13,878 bases of DNA, taken from NCBI GenBank assembly GCA_021836225.1, contig JAKBJA010000109.1, positions 1 through 13,878 on the forward strand, written 5' to 3'. Origin of the DNA: Pseudomonadota bacterium (GTDB taxonomy: Bacteria > Pseudomonadota > Gammaproteobacteria > Burkholderiales > Thiobacillaceae). Below the pieces are notes generated by a model, which saw nothing but the letters and a program-made list of their open reading frames with translations, was not told the origin of the DNA and did not search any database. The position numbers and the translations under genes are program-made. Of this stretch, positions 1-8,526 are shown piece after piece (positions within the stretch are counted from its first letter, which is position 1; each line of letters opens with the position of its first letter).

Positions 1-689
1 ACCACCTGGGTCACCGTCACTGCGGTGGTGTTGCGCGCCACCTCGATGAAGGTCGGGTTGTTGAGAATGCTGTCGGCGAGCTTGCGGATTTCTTCCGGGA
101 AGGTGGCCGAGAACATCATGTTCACCCGCTGCGTCGGCAGCAGCGCGACGATGCGCTTGAGGTCGGGCATGAAGCCCATGTCGAGCATGCGGTCCGCCTC
201 GTCGAGCACCAGGGTATTGACCTGGTTCAGCATCAAGGTCTTGTTCTGCACGTGGTCGAGCAGACGGCCCGGGGTCGCCACCAGGATTTCGACGCCACTT
301 TTCAGGATCGGAATCTGGGTGTTGATGTTGACCCCGCCATACACCACCAGCGAACGCAGCGGCACGTGCTTGGTGTAGGCCTGCACGGCTTCCTCGACCT
401 GGATCGCGAGCTCGCGGGTGGGGGTGAGAATGAGCGCGCGGATCGGATGCTTGGCCGGCGAGGTGCCGGTGTTGGCGAACGGCAGCAGGCGCTGGATCAG
501 CGGCAGCGCGAACGCCGCGGTCTTGCCGGTGCCGGTCTGCGCCGCACCAAGGATGTCGCCGCCCTGCAGCGCCAGCGGAATCACCTGCTCCTGGATCGGC
601 GTCGGCGTCGCGTAGCCCATCTCGTCGAGGGCGCGCAGGATGTCGGGGGCAAGCCCGAGTTCAGCAAAGGTCGTCAAAGCGTTATCCAA
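1..689 (-). CDS. rhlE: RhlE-type DEAD-box ATP-dependent RNA helicase (C-terminus beyond window)
   Basis: ATP-dependent RNA helicase of superfamily 2, expected in the cytosol in ribosome assembly or RNA turnover. Seen in order: Q motif GYATPTPIQ (residues 25-33), Walker A AQTGTGKT (50-57), PTREL (90-94), TPGRL (139-143), DEAD (163-166) and SAT (194-196). This is a complete first RecA domain; the second domain lies off the left edge. The frame is closed by TAA immediately before TTG at 689, so the start is TTG 689 (AGGA five bases upstream) or TTG 677. No ATG precedes the Q motif. The start overlaps the end of the MBL-fold gene by 16 bases (or 4 with TTG 677), which implies translational coupling. 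The RhlE assignment within the DEAD family rests on the short N-terminus and motif spacing. CsdA, SrmB and DbpA are less likely. Confidence 0.9.
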   Translation of the reverse strand, partial: MDNALTTFAELGLAPDILRALDEMGYATPTPIQEQVIPLALQGGDILGAAQTGTGKTAAFALPLIQRLLPFANTGTSPAKHPIRALILTPTRELAIQVEEAVQAYTKHVPLRSLVVYGGVNINTQIPILKSGVEILVATPGRLLDHVQNKTLMLNQVNTLVLDEADRMLDMGFMPDLKRIVALLPTQRVNMMFSATFPEEIRKLADSILNNPTFIEVARNTTAVTVTQV

Positions 690-1432
690 TTAAATCCTGT
701 CGTCTGGCAGGCCACGCGCACGTCATCGTCCGCGCAGTTCAGCACCTGGGCCAGCGCACGCTGCGCCAGTGCCGACGTGTTGTTCTTTTTCGATACATGC
801 GCGGCCATCACGCATTGTAATTTTTCATGCTTCAGCTTATCCAGCAAGGCCGCCGACTGACCGTTTTCCAGGTGGCCGAAGCGTCCGCCCACCCGGCGCT
901 TGAGGCTCACCGGGTACGGTCCGTTTTCCAGCATAGCCGCGTCGTGATTGCATTCCAGCACCAGCGCATCGACGCCGGCGAGCATGGCCTCGATGTGAGG
1001 CGTGCTGCAACCGGTATCGGTCAGTACGCCGAGCCTGCGGGCGCCGTCGCCGAATACGTACTGGACCGGCTCGCGCGCATCGTGGGGAACCGGATAGGGC
1101 TGGATTTCCAGCCCGTCCACCGCAAACGCCGCGTGGCTGTCGATCACCTGCACCGCCACGCCGTCGAGATCCTGCGCCATCGCCAGCGTGCCTGCGGTGA
1201 GCCATACCGGCAGCTGGTGCTTGCGCGCCAGCCGCCCCACCCCGCCGATATGGTCACTGTGCTCATGGGTGACCACGATGCCGGCCAGATCGGATGGCTG
1301 CAAACCCAGCCGCCCCAGGCGCGTCACGCTATCGGCCAGTCCGAATCCGCAGTCCATCAGCACCCGGGTGCGCCCGGCCTCGACCACCAGGCCATTGCCT
1401 TCGCTGCCGCTGCCGAGGCTGGCGAATCGCAT
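674..1432 (-). CDS. YycJ/WalJ-like MBL-fold metallo-hydrolase
   Basis: Metallo-beta-lactamase-fold hydrolase of 252 residues, without a signal peptide and therefore cytosolic. The dinuclear metal site is visible: HEHSDH (residues 56-61), His117 in VPHDA, Asp139 in a DTG motif, His163 in ECNHD and His212 in AAHVSKKNN. The start MRFASLGSGSEGN and the H-S-x-x-N-N element are typical of the YycJ/WalJ branch, which also resembles phosphodiesterases and nucleases of this fold. The substrate is unknown; a nuclease or DNA-repair role has been suggested for relatives. The gene starts 16 bases after bamC stops, with a GGGA box about nine bases before the ATG, and overlaps the start of the downstream helicase. 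It is most likely co-transcribed with dapA and bamC. Confidence 0.87.
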   Translation of the reverse strand: MRFASLGSGSEGNGLVVEAGRTRVLMDCGFGLADSVTRLGRLGLQPSDLAGIVVTHEHSDHIGGVGRLARKHQLPVWLTAGTLAMAQDLDGVAVQVIDSHAAFAVDGLEIQPYPVPHDAREPVQYVFGDGARRLGVLTDTGCSTPHIEAMLAGVDALVLECNHDAAMLENGPYPVSLKRRVGGRFGHLENGQSAALLDKLKHEKLQCVMAAHVSKKNNTSALAQRALAQVLNCADDDVRVACQTTGFNWITL

Positions 1433-1448
1433 TACGCGTGTTCCCGCA

Positions 1449-2549
1449 TTACTTCAATTCTGTGTGCAGCAGGTTGATGATGCGGGTCTGCGTATTGGCG
1501 TCGACCGGCTTGCCTTCGGCACCGGCGACCTTGACCCGGCTCTTCTCGCCCGCCTCGTTGACCATGATCTGCAATTGCGGCGATGTCTGTTCCTTCTTGC
1601 TGCGCCAGAAGGCCAGCTTGGCGAACATGCCTTCGTCGCGCTTGCTTTCGTTGTCGACCTCGGGGTCGATGTAGCGCACGAAATACACGCCCTTGGAACG
1701 GTCGCGGTCTTCCACCGCAAAGCCGACGCGGTCGAGCGCGAGGCCGACGCGGCGCCAGGCGCGGTCAAAGCTTTCGTCCATTTCCAGCACCGGCGCGCCG
1801 GCATCGCGGACGATGCGCGCCATTTCCGGCGTCTGCTGTTTGGCGAGCAGGGTCTGGGCGCGGCTCTCCTCGACGCCAAAGCGCAGCATCAGGCGGCGCA
1901 GCATTTCGGCCTCGAGCTCGGGATCGGCCGGGCGCGGCTGCCACACGGTCCTGTCCTTGTTCGAGGAATCATAGACTTCCAGCATGCCGCGATGGCTGAT
2001 GTAGATTTCGGTGCCTTCCTGGGCAGCCTCGATGCGGGTGCGGAACTTGTCGCGCTCTGCGGTCGAGTACAGGCCGTCGATCACCTTGCCGAGCGTGCGG
2101 CGAATGACATCCTGCGGGATCTTCGCGCGATTTTCCGCCCAGTCGGTTTCGATCACGCCGGTTTCGGGCGATTCCAGGTTGACGATGAAGCCGGTCTCCT
2201 GCCAGAAATCCTTGATCACCGGCCACACCTGCTGCGGCGTCGCCTGCACCACCAGCCAGCGCTGGCTGCCGGCGCGCTCGATGCGCGCCTTCTCCTGTGC
2301 CGGCAGCAGGGTTTGCGTGCCGCTCGGTGCAGTCTTGCGTTCCTGGCTGTAGGTCGACAGGGTTGCGCTGCCGCTGCCCTGGGTGTCGGGAACGGCATAG
2401 CGGTTGTCGCCGGTCGGCGCGGTGAGGTCGGGCGGCACTTCCAGCGTCGGCAGCTTGCCGGCCGATTTGTAGTCGATTTTCTTGGATTCGATGATGCCGC
2501 AACCCGAGGCGGCCAGCGTGACCATCAGAAACAGGGGCAATAAACGCAT
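1449..2549 (-). CDS. bamC: BamC outer-membrane assembly lipoprotein
   Basis: Accessory lipoprotein of the BAM complex, which folds beta-barrel proteins into the outer membrane. The N-terminus is a lipoprotein signal with lipobox LAASGC, giving an acylated Cys17. It is followed by an extended segment with the conserved YKSAGKLPTLEVPPDL region (residues 27-42), which binds BamD in characterised homologues. Two helix-grip domains follow, roughly 90-200 and 240-360. Length is 366 residues, slightly longer than E. coli BamC (344). The ATG has an AGGA box six bases upstream. It lies 20 bases downstream of dapA, the classic dapA-bamC (dapX/nlpB) pairing, which supports the name. Confidence 0.93.
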   Translation of the reverse strand: MRLLPLFLMVTLAASGCGIIESKKIDYKSAGKLPTLEVPPDLTAPTGDNRYAVPDTQGSGSATLSTYSQERKTAPSGTQTLLPAQEKARIERAGSQRWLVVQATPQQVWPVIKDFWQETGFIVNLESPETGVIETDWAENRAKIPQDVIRRTLGKVIDGLYSTAERDKFRTRIEAAQEGTEIYISHRGMLEVYDSSNKDRTVWQPRPADPELEAEMLRRLMLRFGVEESRAQTLLAKQQTPEMARIVRDAGAPVLEMDESFDRAWRRVGLALDRVGFAVEDRDRSKGVYFVRYIDPEVDNESKRDEGMFAKLAFWRSKKEQTSPQLQIMVNEAGEKSRVKVAGAEGKPVDANTQTRIINLLHTELK

Positions 2550-2569
2550 AAAGTGTCCTAAACGAAGGC

Positions 2570-3460
2570 TTAAATCAAACCGGCGTGGCGCATCGCGTCA
2601 CGCAGGGTGTCGTGCTGTCCGGCAGACAGCGGGGTCAGTGGCAGGCGCAGGCCGGAAGGGATGAGACCCAGTTCGGCGCAGGCCCACTTGACCGGAATCG
2701 GATTGGCTTCGACAAACAGCTTGCTGTGCAGCGGCAGCAATGCATTGTTGAGTTCGCGTGCGCGCGCCAGGTTCCCTGCAAATGCCGCCACGCACATCTC
2801 GTGCATCAGTTTCGGCGCAACGTTGGCGGTGACCGAAATCACGCCATCGCCGCCCAGCAGCATGAAGGGCATCGCCGAGGCATCATCGCCGCTGTAGAGC
2901 GCGAAACCCTTCGGTGCACGACGTATCAGGTCGGCCGCGCGCTCCATGCTGCCGGTGGCGTCCTTCACGCCGACGATGCCAGGCACCTGGGCCAGACGCA
3001 GCGTGGTGTCGTTGGACAGGTCCGCCACCGTGCGCCCGGGCACGTTGTAGAGAATCAGTGGCAGGTCGACCGCTTCGGCAATCTTCTTGTAGTGCTGGTA
3101 GAGGCCTTCCTGGGTCGGCTTGTTGTAGTACGGCACCACCGACAGCCCGGCCTGTGCGCCCGCAGCCTTGGCGCATTCGGTCAATTCGATTGCCTCGGCG
3201 GTCGAGTTGGCGCCGGTGCCCGCGATCACCGGCACCCGTCCGGCAGCCTGCTCGACCGTGGCGCGGATCAGCAGGCAGTGCTCGTCGTAGCTCACCGTGG
3301 GCGATTCGCCGGTGGTGCCGACAACGACGATGCCATCCGTTCCTTCCGCGATATGCCAGTCGACCAAGCGGCGCAGCGCGTCGAGATCGAGCGCGCCGTC
3401 GTCCGACATCGGGGTGACGATCGCAACCAGGCTTCCTCTGGCCATATTCGTTTCTGCCAT
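2570..3460 (-). CDS. dapA: 4-hydroxy-tetrahydrodipicolinate synthase
   Basis: Condenses pyruvate with aspartate semialdehyde, the first committed step to meso-diaminopimelate and lysine. It is a cytosolic TIM-barrel enzyme. Key residues are present: GTTGES (48-53), the YYNKPTQEG loop (111-119), catalytic Tyr138 in YNVPGRT, and Schiff-base Lys166 in GVKDATG. Length is 296 residues. If translation began at the internal ATG at 3445, the protein would be 291 residues and Tyr/Lys would fall at 133/161, exactly the E. coli numbering. However, the ATG at 3460 has the better ribosome site (GGAA six bases upstream), so I kept it. It is first in the dapA-bamC-MBL-rhlE run, 77 bases after fliR. No lysine riboswitch fits in that gap. 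Confidence 0.96.
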   Translation of the reverse strand: MAETNMARGSLVAIVTPMSDDGALDLDALRRLVDWHIAEGTDGIVVVGTTGESPTVSYDEHCLLIRATVEQAAGRVPVIAGTGANSTAEAIELTECAKAAGAQAGLSVVPYYNKPTQEGLYQHYKKIAEAVDLPLILYNVPGRTVADLSNDTTLRLAQVPGIVGVKDATGSMERAADLIRRAPKGFALYSGDDASAMPFMLLGGDGVISVTANVAPKLMHEMCVAAFAGNLARARELNNALLPLHSKLFVEANPIPVKWACAELGLIPSGLRLPLTPLSAGQHDTLRDAMRHAGLI

Positions 3461-3537
3461 CTTGTTTCCGCCGCTTTATATTCAATACCGCGCCGTCATG
3501 GTTGCGGCGGGTTAACGATAAATCGGAGCATTCTAAT

Positions 3538-4290
3538 CTATCTGGCCATGCCCAGCCTACCGAGCCAGCCTGCCAGCTGCTCAATGCCCAGTCCGACGCC
3601 GTGCGCGACCAGCGGCACCGCCCACACCCAGGCTGCCATCAGACCCAGCGCCGCGATTCCCAGCCCGACCGAGAACATGTCCATCCCCGGCGTGGTGCGC
3701 GCGACGATTGCGAAGGCCAACTGGATCAGCAGCGCCAGCGCAACGAGCGGCAAGGCCAGCTGCACGCCGGTGGCGAACAGCCAGCTGGCGGCTTCGGCCA
3801 GCTGACGCAGGTCGGCCGTTGCGGGCAGGATGGCTACAGGCGCGGCGGCGAAGCTGTCGCGCAACGCATCGATGACCAGCAGATGGCCGCTTGCCGCCAG
3901 AAACGCCATTGCAGCCAGCCACCCCGCCAGCGCGCGCCAGGGCGCGTCCGCCGGTGCCGCCTGCTCGGCGGTCAAGGTCAGCAGGCCGCCGGTCGCGGTA
4001 TGGCCGGTCCACATCAGCGCAGCCGACACCGCAGCAAAAACCAGCCACACGCACAGCGCCAGCGCCGCGCCCCAGATCATTTCCAGGCTCAATGTCAGCA
4101 TCCCTGCCACGGTAAAGGGATCGACCGTCTCGATTGTCAGACCCGGCGTCAGCGCCGCAGCAAAGGTTGCTGCCAGCATCAATCGCAGCAACAGCGGCAG
4201 GCGGCCGACCAGCGGATCGAACACGGCCCACCCGGCCATCCGGGCGAAGGCGAACAGCCAGACAGCCAGGCTTGCTTCAGTCAACGGCAT
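3538..4290 (-). CDS. fliR: Flagellar export gate protein FliR
   Basis: Inner-membrane component of the type III export gate (FliP5-FliQ4-FliR1), through which rod, hook and filament subunits leave the cell. The 250 residues are strongly hydrophobic with several membrane segments. The early ARMAGWAVFDPLVGRLP region matches the FliR pattern of an N-terminal helix followed by a conserved P-x-x-G-R-x-P stretch. The ATG at 4290 is chosen because GAGG lies five bases upstream; a TTG at 4305 would add five residues and overlap fliQ. It is the last gene of the fli operon, followed after 77 bases by dapA. Length is slightly below the usual 255-265. Confidence 0.92.
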   Translation of the reverse strand: MPLTEASLAVWLFAFARMAGWAVFDPLVGRLPLLLRLMLAATFAAALTPGLTIETVDPFTVAGMLTLSLEMIWGAALALCVWLVFAAVSAALMWTGHTATGGLLTLTAEQAAPADAPWRALAGWLAAMAFLAASGHLLVIDALRDSFAAAPVAILPATADLRQLAEAASWLFATGVQLALPLVALALLIQLAFAIVARTTPGMDMFSVGLGIAALGLMAAWVWAVPLVAHGVGLGIEQLAGWLGRLGMAR

Positions 4291-4297
4291 TGCTGCC

Positions 4298-4552
4298 TCA
4301 TTCAAGCAGCGCCGGGAAATCGGTCAGCAGGGTACGCGCGAACTCGACGACCTGCCCGCCCATCCAGTTGCCCAGCACTGCCATCACGACCACCATGACG
4401 ATAAGCTTGGGGACGAAGGACAGCGTCGGTTCGTGGATCTGCGTGGCAGCCTGGAACAGGCTGATGGCGAAGGCGGTCACGAGCCCCGCCAGCAATACGG
4501 GCGCTGCGATCATCATCACCAGCCAGAGCGCGTCGCGGGCGAGGCCTTCCAT
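4298..4552 (-). CDS. fliQ: Flagellar export gate protein FliQ
   Basis: Small two-helix membrane protein of the flagellar type III export gate, assembling around FliP/FliR. It has 84 residues (family about 89). Visible are two hydrophobic segments (about 9-33 and 48-70) and the highly conserved linker FQAATQIHEPTLSFVPK (about 33-49), where most flagellar FliQ proteins have INEQTLSFIPK. The ATG overlaps the fliP stop by one base (TGATG), so translation is probably coupled. The stop lies seven bases before the fliR start. Confidence 0.95.
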   Translation of the reverse strand: MEGLARDALWLVMMIAAPVLLAGLVTAFAISLFQAATQIHEPTLSFVPKLIVMVVVMAVLGNWMGGQVVEFARTLLTDFPALLE

Positions 4553-5280
4553 CAGAAACTGCCCAGCAGCGAACCGACCAGCAGATGCCAGCCGTCGACC
4601 GTGACGAACAACAGCAGTTTGAGCGGCAGCGACACCAGTTGCGGCGGCAGCATGATCATGCCGAGCGCAGTCAGCACGGCGGCGACCACCAGATCGATCA
4701 CCAGGAACGGCAGCACCACCATGAAGCCGATCTGGAAGGCGGTCTTCAGTTCACTGGTGAGGAAGGCCGGCGCCAGCGCGGCCAGCGGCACGCTGTCCAC
4801 CTTTTGGGGATCGATGGTCTTGTCGTCGCCGATGAACAGGCTCAGGTCTTCGGCGCGGGTCTGCCGCAGCATGAAATTTTTCAGCGGCTGCGCAGCCTGT
4901 TCGGCGGCGGCGTTGAAGCTCATCGCGCCGGACAGATAGGGCTGATACGCCTCGGTGTCGATGGTCTTGATTGCGGGCGACATCACGAATATCGTCAGCA
5001 GCACCGCCAGCCCCATCAGCACCAGATTCGGCGGTGCAGTGTGGCTTCCCAGGCCCTGTCGCAGCAGGAACAGCACCACCGCGATGCGGGTGAACGCGGT
5101 GAACGCCAGCAGCAAGGCCGGAAGGAACGGAAACAGCAGCAGCCAGGGCAGGCTCGCGCCCGGCACGCCGATCACCTGCCCGCCTGCGCCGGGGGTGACG
5201 CTCAACAACGGCACGCTCGATTCAGCGCCCAGGACGGGCATGCTCAGCACCAGCGCCGCAAGCATGAGGACGCGTTTCAT
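4552..5280 (-). CDS. fliP: Flagellar export gate protein FliP
   Basis: Main ring-forming membrane subunit of the flagellar export gate. It has 242 residues, with a cleavable signal peptide (roughly 1-19, ending VLGAES). The conserved TAFTRIAVVLFLLRQGLG block, the TAPPNLVLMGLA helix, the C-terminal FLTSELKTAFQIGF motif and the MLPPQLVSLPLKLLLF to GSLLGSF ending are all present. The start is taken at ATG 5280, which overlaps the fliO stop as TGATG; a GTG three bases earlier would add one residue. The sequence is close to normal family length and fully conserved, unlike the more divergent rotor genes FliF and FliG in the same operon. Confidence 0.96.
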   Translation of the reverse strand: MKRVLMLAALVLSMPVLGAESSVPLLSVTPGAGGQVIGVPGASLPWLLLFPFLPALLLAFTAFTRIAVVLFLLRQGLGSHTAPPNLVLMGLAVLLTIFVMSPAIKTIDTEAYQPYLSGAMSFNAAAEQAAQPLKNFMLRQTRAEDLSLFIGDDKTIDPQKVDSVPLAALAPAFLTSELKTAFQIGFMVVLPFLVIDLVVAAVLTALGMIMLPPQLVSLPLKLLLFVTVDGWHLLVGSLLGSF

Positions 5281-5627
5281 CACAGCCGCTCCGCCGGAGA
5301 CTTGCCGGAATTGGCCGGCCTGGGCAGGGTGTGCAGCAGCCGCACGTTGCCGCCGCCCACGCCCAGCAGCAGCCAGGTGTCGTCGACCTCCACCACCACC
5401 ACGCGCTCACGCGTTCCCACCGGCGTCGTCCCCACCACCTTGACCGCGCCTTGCGCGCCCATGCCCGGCAGATAGCGGCGGGCGAGCCATGCCACCGCAA
5501 CGAATCCGCCCAGGATCAGAACCAGGCTCAGCAGCACCGTCAGCATGCTGGAGGCCGTGTCGGGGGCGGCGGCCGTCGCTGCGGACGGGATCAGCAGCAA
5601 CGCACCTGCCGCAAGAAACTTAGCCAT
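5280..5627 (-). CDS. fliO: Flagellar export accessory protein FliO
   Basis: FliO helps FliP fold and assemble during construction of the flagellar export gate. It is characteristic of flagella and absent from non-flagellar type III injectisomes. The 115-residue protein shows a signal-like N-terminus (1-21, ending ATAAA), one transmembrane helix (about 27-46, ending AWLARRY), and a small cytoplasmic beta-rich domain with the VVGTTPVGTRERVVVVEV stretch typical of the family, followed by LLLGVGGGNV. A strong GAGGAG ribosome site precedes the ATG inside the last codons of the upstream gene X, which it overlaps by eight bases. Its stop overlaps the fliP start. Confidence 0.93.
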   Translation of the reverse strand: MAKFLAAGALLLIPSAATAAAPDTASSMLTVLLSLVLILGGFVAVAWLARRYLPGMGAQGAVKVVGTTPVGTRERVVVVEVDDTWLLLGVGGGNVRLLHTLPRPANSGKSPAERL

Positions 5628-6087
5628 GCCGTATCACTCCTCGCGCCCAGCGCGTCATGTCGATTGGTGTGTGCGGCAACTGCACGGCGAGCGTTGCCTG
5701 CGTGAGATCGGTTGTGAGGTGCCACGCCAGCGCAGGCGGCAGCCCGGCCAGCGCCGCCCCATCCAGCCAGCTCTCTGCGAGCGCGGCATCCAGGGTTTGG
5801 ATCAGGCCATGGGGCACAAAGGGGGCCGAGCCCAGCATGCGCTGCCCGCCGAGGCGACGCGTCAGCCACAGGGTGGCCAGCGCGGCATCGGGCTGCCAGA
5901 TGGGCACGGCGGGCGCAGCGGCGGCTGCCGTCGGCGGTGCTGTCGCCACCGCCTGAACCGGCAGGTGCAGGCGTGCCGTCAGGATCGCGACGAGCTTGCG
6001 GGTCAACCGTGTCGGCATGCCGTCGGACACAGCCGAAGGCGTGGTCAGATAAGCGATCTCGGCGGGGACGAGTTGCAGCAATTGCAT
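5620..6087 (-). CDS. Unknown protein X between fliJ and fliO; possible divergent FliM/SctQ-like fragment
   Basis: A 155-residue protein not recognised with confidence. The ATG overlaps the fliJ stop (TGATG) and has AAGGG seven bases upstream; the end overlaps fliO by eight bases. It therefore sits inside the operon, exactly where fliK-fliL-fliM-fliN are normally found. No signal peptide or membrane helix is visible. An N-terminal part (1-46) is joined by an Ala/Pro-rich linker (about 47-63) to a second part (64-155). That part contains TRRLGGQRMLG, then a helix ending LAESWLDG. This recalls the FGGxG and 'LxxxW' features of the FliM middle domain and SctQ proteins, but there is no complete SpoA domain. 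The FliM/SctQ link is my inference and is weak. It does not look like FliL (no membrane helix) or FliK (no hook-length C-terminal domain). Confidence 0.8.
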   Translation of the reverse strand: MQLLQLVPAEIAYLTTPSAVSDGMPTRLTRKLVAILTARLHLPVQAVATAPPTAAAAAPAVPIWQPDAALATLWLTRRLGGQRMLGSAPFVPHGLIQTLDAALAESWLDGAALAGLPPALAWHLTTDLTQATLAVQLPHTPIDMTRWARGVIRHG

Positions 6088-6536
6088 CAGAGCACCCTTC
6101 GCCCCACATGGCGAAGCGTCAATTCCACCAGTTCGTCGTGCTGGCGCTGCTCGACGCGACGTTGCTGGATGGCGGCCTGCGCCTGATGGCGCTGCTCCAG
6201 CAGGCGCAGCGCCTTCACCCGCTGCTCGGCCTGCATCCATTCGGCAAGCCGCGCCTGCCAGTCCCGGTGCGCGGCGTCGATGGCATCCTGCGCCGCCTGC
6301 ATTTCCGCCGCCCGCGCGTTTTGCAGACGATTCTTTTCCTGCAGCTGGGCTGCCGTTACACCGTCACGAAGTTCACCCGCCAACTGTACGATGTGGGCAT
6401 CGCGCAGCGTGGTCAGCTGCACCTGGCGGCCGCGCGCCCGCAGCCAGACGCCATGCGCGAGCTTGACCGAGCGCGACAGCGTTTCGCTGCGCCGCTCGGC
6501 CAGTTGCAGCACGCGCGCCAGCGAAAACGGCTTCAC
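6087..6536 (-). CDS. fliJ: Flagellar export chaperone/stalk protein FliJ
   Basis: FliJ forms a coiled-coil stalk in the centre of the FliI hexamer and links it to FlhA, also escorting export chaperones. The 149-residue protein is almost entirely helical and rich in Gln, Glu, Arg and Ala with heptad character, the expected antiparallel coiled coil. The start [16 protein letters not shown] and the end [13 protein letters not shown] are typical. Translation begins at GTG 6536, overlapping the fliI stop (GTGA), with GAGG seven bases upstream. Low sequence conservation is normal in this family; assignment relies on structure, length and position directly after fliI. Confidence 0.9.
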   Translation of the reverse strand: MKPFSLARVLQLAERRSETLSRSVKLAHGVWLRARGRQVQLTTLRDAHIVQLAGELRDGVTAAQLQEKNRLQNARAAEMQAAQDAIDAAHRDWQARLAEWMQAEQRVKALRLLEQRHQAQAAIQQRRVEQRQHDELVELTLRHVGRRVL

Positions 6537-7927
6537 CCGAGCACCTCATCCAGCCCGGCACGGGCGGCATCCAGTGACGCGCGTTCGCGCATGCCCTGCA
6601 TCAGGTAACCCTGCATTTTGGGGAACAGCCGCACCCCCTCGTCCAGCACCAGGTCGGCGCCCGGCACGTAGGCGCCGACAGCGAGCAGGTCGCGGCTGCG
6701 CATGTAGCGCGAATAGAGGTATTTGAAGCGGCGGGTGCGTTCGAGCGCGTCCTCGGACAGCAGGTCGGGCTGGGCGCGGCTGATCGAGGCTTCGATGTCG
6801 ATCGCGGGGTAATGCCCGGCATCGGCCAGGTCGCGGGAAAGCACGATGTGGCCGTCGAGTATCGCGCGCGCCGCATCGGCGATCGGATCCTGCTGATCAT
6901 CGCCCTCCATCAGCACGGTGAAAAATGCGGTGACCGAACCGCTGCCGCTGCGGCCGTTGCCGGCGCGTTCGGCCAGCTGCGGCAGCTTGGCGAACACCGA
7001 CGGCGGATAGCCCTTGGTGGCGGGCGGCTCGCCGATCGCCAGCGCCACCTCGCGCTGCGCCATCGCGTAGCGGGTGAGCGAATCCATGATCAGCAGCACG
7101 TGCTTGCCCTGATCGCGGAAGTATTCGGCGATCGCCATCGCATACGCCGCGCCGTTCAGCCGCATCAGCGGCGGATGGTCGGCAGGCGCCGCCACCACCA
7201 CCGCGCGCGCCATCCCCTCGCTGCCGAGAATGCGGTCGATGAACTCCTTGACCTCACGGCCGCGTTCGCCGATCAGCCCTACCACCACCACGTCCGCCTC
7301 GGTGAAGCGCGCCATCATGCCGAGCAGGATACTTTTGCCGACGCCGCTGCCGGCGAACAGGCCGAGCCGCTGCCCGCGCCCCACCGTCAACAGGCCGTTG
7401 ATCGCGCGCACGCCGACGTCGAGCGTCTGGCGGATCGGTGCCCGTTCCAGCGGATTGATCGGCCGGCTGTATAGCGGCACCCGACGCTCCAGCGACAGCG
7501 GCCCCATACCATCCAGCGGGCGGCCTGCGCCATCGAGCACACGCCCCAGCAGGCGCTCGCCCACCGGCACCTGGCGCACCCGGTCCTGAGCGCGGCGGCG
7601 CGGCACGTAGCGCATCCCCAGACGCGGCGCCTGCGCTGCCATCGGGTTGTCGGGAATCACCCGCGCGCCCGGCATCACCCCGTAGATGTCGGTGGCCGGC
7701 ATGATGAACAGGCGGTCGCCGGAAAAACCGGCCACCTCGGCCTCGATGCTCTGCCCTCCGGGAACCTGGATGTGGCACTGGCTGCCCACCGGCAGGCGCA
7801 GACCCACGGCTTCCATCACCAGCCCGGACACCCGGGTGAGGCGTCCGCTGGTCGCAATTGGCGTCGCCCAGCTCACCGCGCGCCGGCAGTCGGCCAGGTA
7901 TTCGCGCAGGCGGACGATGCGGTCCAC
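6533..7927 (-). CDS. fliI: Flagellum-specific export ATPase FliI
   Basis: Hexameric ATPase at the base of the flagellar export apparatus, related to F1-ATPase beta, which unfolds and delivers export substrates. It has 464 residues. A beta-barrel N-terminal domain comes first (to about 95), then [13 protein letters not shown] (128-140), Walker A AGSGVGKS (192-199), [10 protein letters not shown] (217-226), Walker B LLIMDS (278-283) with [12 protein letters not shown], and [14 protein letters not shown]. It starts at GTG 7927, overlapping the fliH stop (TAGTG). The flagellar rather than injectisome (SctN) assignment follows from fliO and fliG in the same operon. All catalytic motifs are intact, so the enzyme should be active. 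Confidence 0.96.
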   Translation of the reverse strand: MDRIVRLREYLADCRRAVSWATPIATSGRLTRVSGLVMEAVGLRLPVGSQCHIQVPGGQSIEAEVAGFSGDRLFIMPATDIYGVMPGARVIPDNPMAAQAPRLGMRYVPRRRAQDRVRQVPVGERLLGRVLDGAGRPLDGMGPLSLERRVPLYSRPINPLERAPIRQTLDVGVRAINGLLTVGRGQRLGLFAGSGVGKSILLGMMARFTEADVVVVGLIGERGREVKEFIDRILGSEGMARAVVVAAPADHPPLMRLNGAAYAMAIAEYFRDQGKHVLLIMDSLTRYAMAQREVALAIGEPPATKGYPPSVFAKLPQLAERAGNGRSGSGSVTAFFTVLMEGDDQQDPIADAARAILDGHIVLSRDLADAGHYPAIDIEASISRAQPDLLSEDALERTRRFKYLYSRYMRSRDLLAVGAYVPGADLVLDEGVRLFPKMQGYLMQGMRERASLDAARAGLDEVLG

Positions 7928-8526
7928 TATTCGATCCAGTTCAGGTTGGAGCCGAGCACCTGCACCACCTGGCGCCAGCGCGCCGGCAGCGTGGCGTCGA
8001 GGTCGCCCTGACCGGTTTCGATCAGGCAGCCGCCGCGCACGATGCGCGCGTCCTCCACGATGCGCAGGCGGTTCTTGTCGAGCACCTGGTCGAGATGCGG
8101 GCGCACCAGTGCGGCATCCTCCGGGTTCAGCAGCAGGCGCGCCTCGCGGCTGGTTTCCGCCATCTGTTTCAGCGCCATATTGACCACATCGAGAATGCGT
8201 TCCGGACGCGCGGCAAGTTCGCCCGCCACCACCTGGCGCGCCACGTCGAGCGCCAGTTCAAGCACCATGTCGGCCAAGCGAAAATCGAAGTTGTCGAGGG
8301 TGGTGCCGAAGCTTTCAGCCAGCTGTTTCATGCGACCGCAGGCCTGTTCGCCTTCCACCCGCCCGGCGGCCAGTCCTTCGGCGTAGCCCTCGGCACGCGC
8401 GGCTTCGCGCAGCCTGGCGAGCTCAGCCTCGGCATCCACGGCGGGCGGCGTTTGCCCGCCAGCCGACGCAGCGAGTTCCACCACTTCCCAGTGCTCAAAT
8501 GCGGTGGTGTCGTCGTCGGTGCTCAT
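7927..8526 (-). CDS. fliH: Flagellar export ATPase regulator FliH
   Basis: FliH binds FliI as a dimer, restrains its ATPase activity and anchors it to the export gate/C-ring. The 199-residue protein has an acidic N-terminus with Trp13 (N-terminal Trp residues of FliH contact FlhA in Salmonella). A helical, Ala/Glu-rich middle follows (about 38-85, with [17 protein letters not shown], the GxxxG-like repeat pattern typical of FliH). The C-terminal domain ends with the recognisable [19 protein letters not shown]. The ATG at 8526 is chosen because it overlaps the fliG stop as ATGA; an upstream start would extend 23 residues into fliG. It lies between fliG and fliI, the standard order. Confidence 0.92.
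   Translation of the reverse strand: MSTDDDTTAFEHWEVVELAASAGGQTPPAVDAEAELARLREAARAEGYAEGLAAGRVEGEQACGRMKQLAESFGTTLDNFDFRLADMVLELALDVARQVVAGELAARPERILDVVNMALKQMAETSREARLLLNPEDAALVRPHLDQVLDKNRLRIVEDARIVRGGCLIETGQGDLDATLPARWRQVVQVLGSNLNWIE

Noticed and set aside
1188..2543. 451-codon plus-strand open frame opposite bamC and the MBL-fold gene
   Set aside because: It is antisense to two well-recognised genes, is His/Arg/Ala-rich with no domain, and has no ribosome site. The same holds for 2585-3805 opposite dapA and 8499-9548 opposite fliG.
3461..3537. Terminator, riboswitch or promoter between fliR and dapA
   Set aside because: There is only a 5-bp stem with a 9-base loop (3491-3509) with no T-run, the gap is too short for a lysine riboswitch, and TATAAA at 3480-3475 is too close to the dapA start with no -35. 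A promoter probably exists but I cannot place it.
5620..6087. X as FliK or FliL
   Set aside because: X has no transmembrane helix as FliL requires, and no long Pro/Gln-rich ruler with a conserved hook-length C-terminal domain as FliK has.
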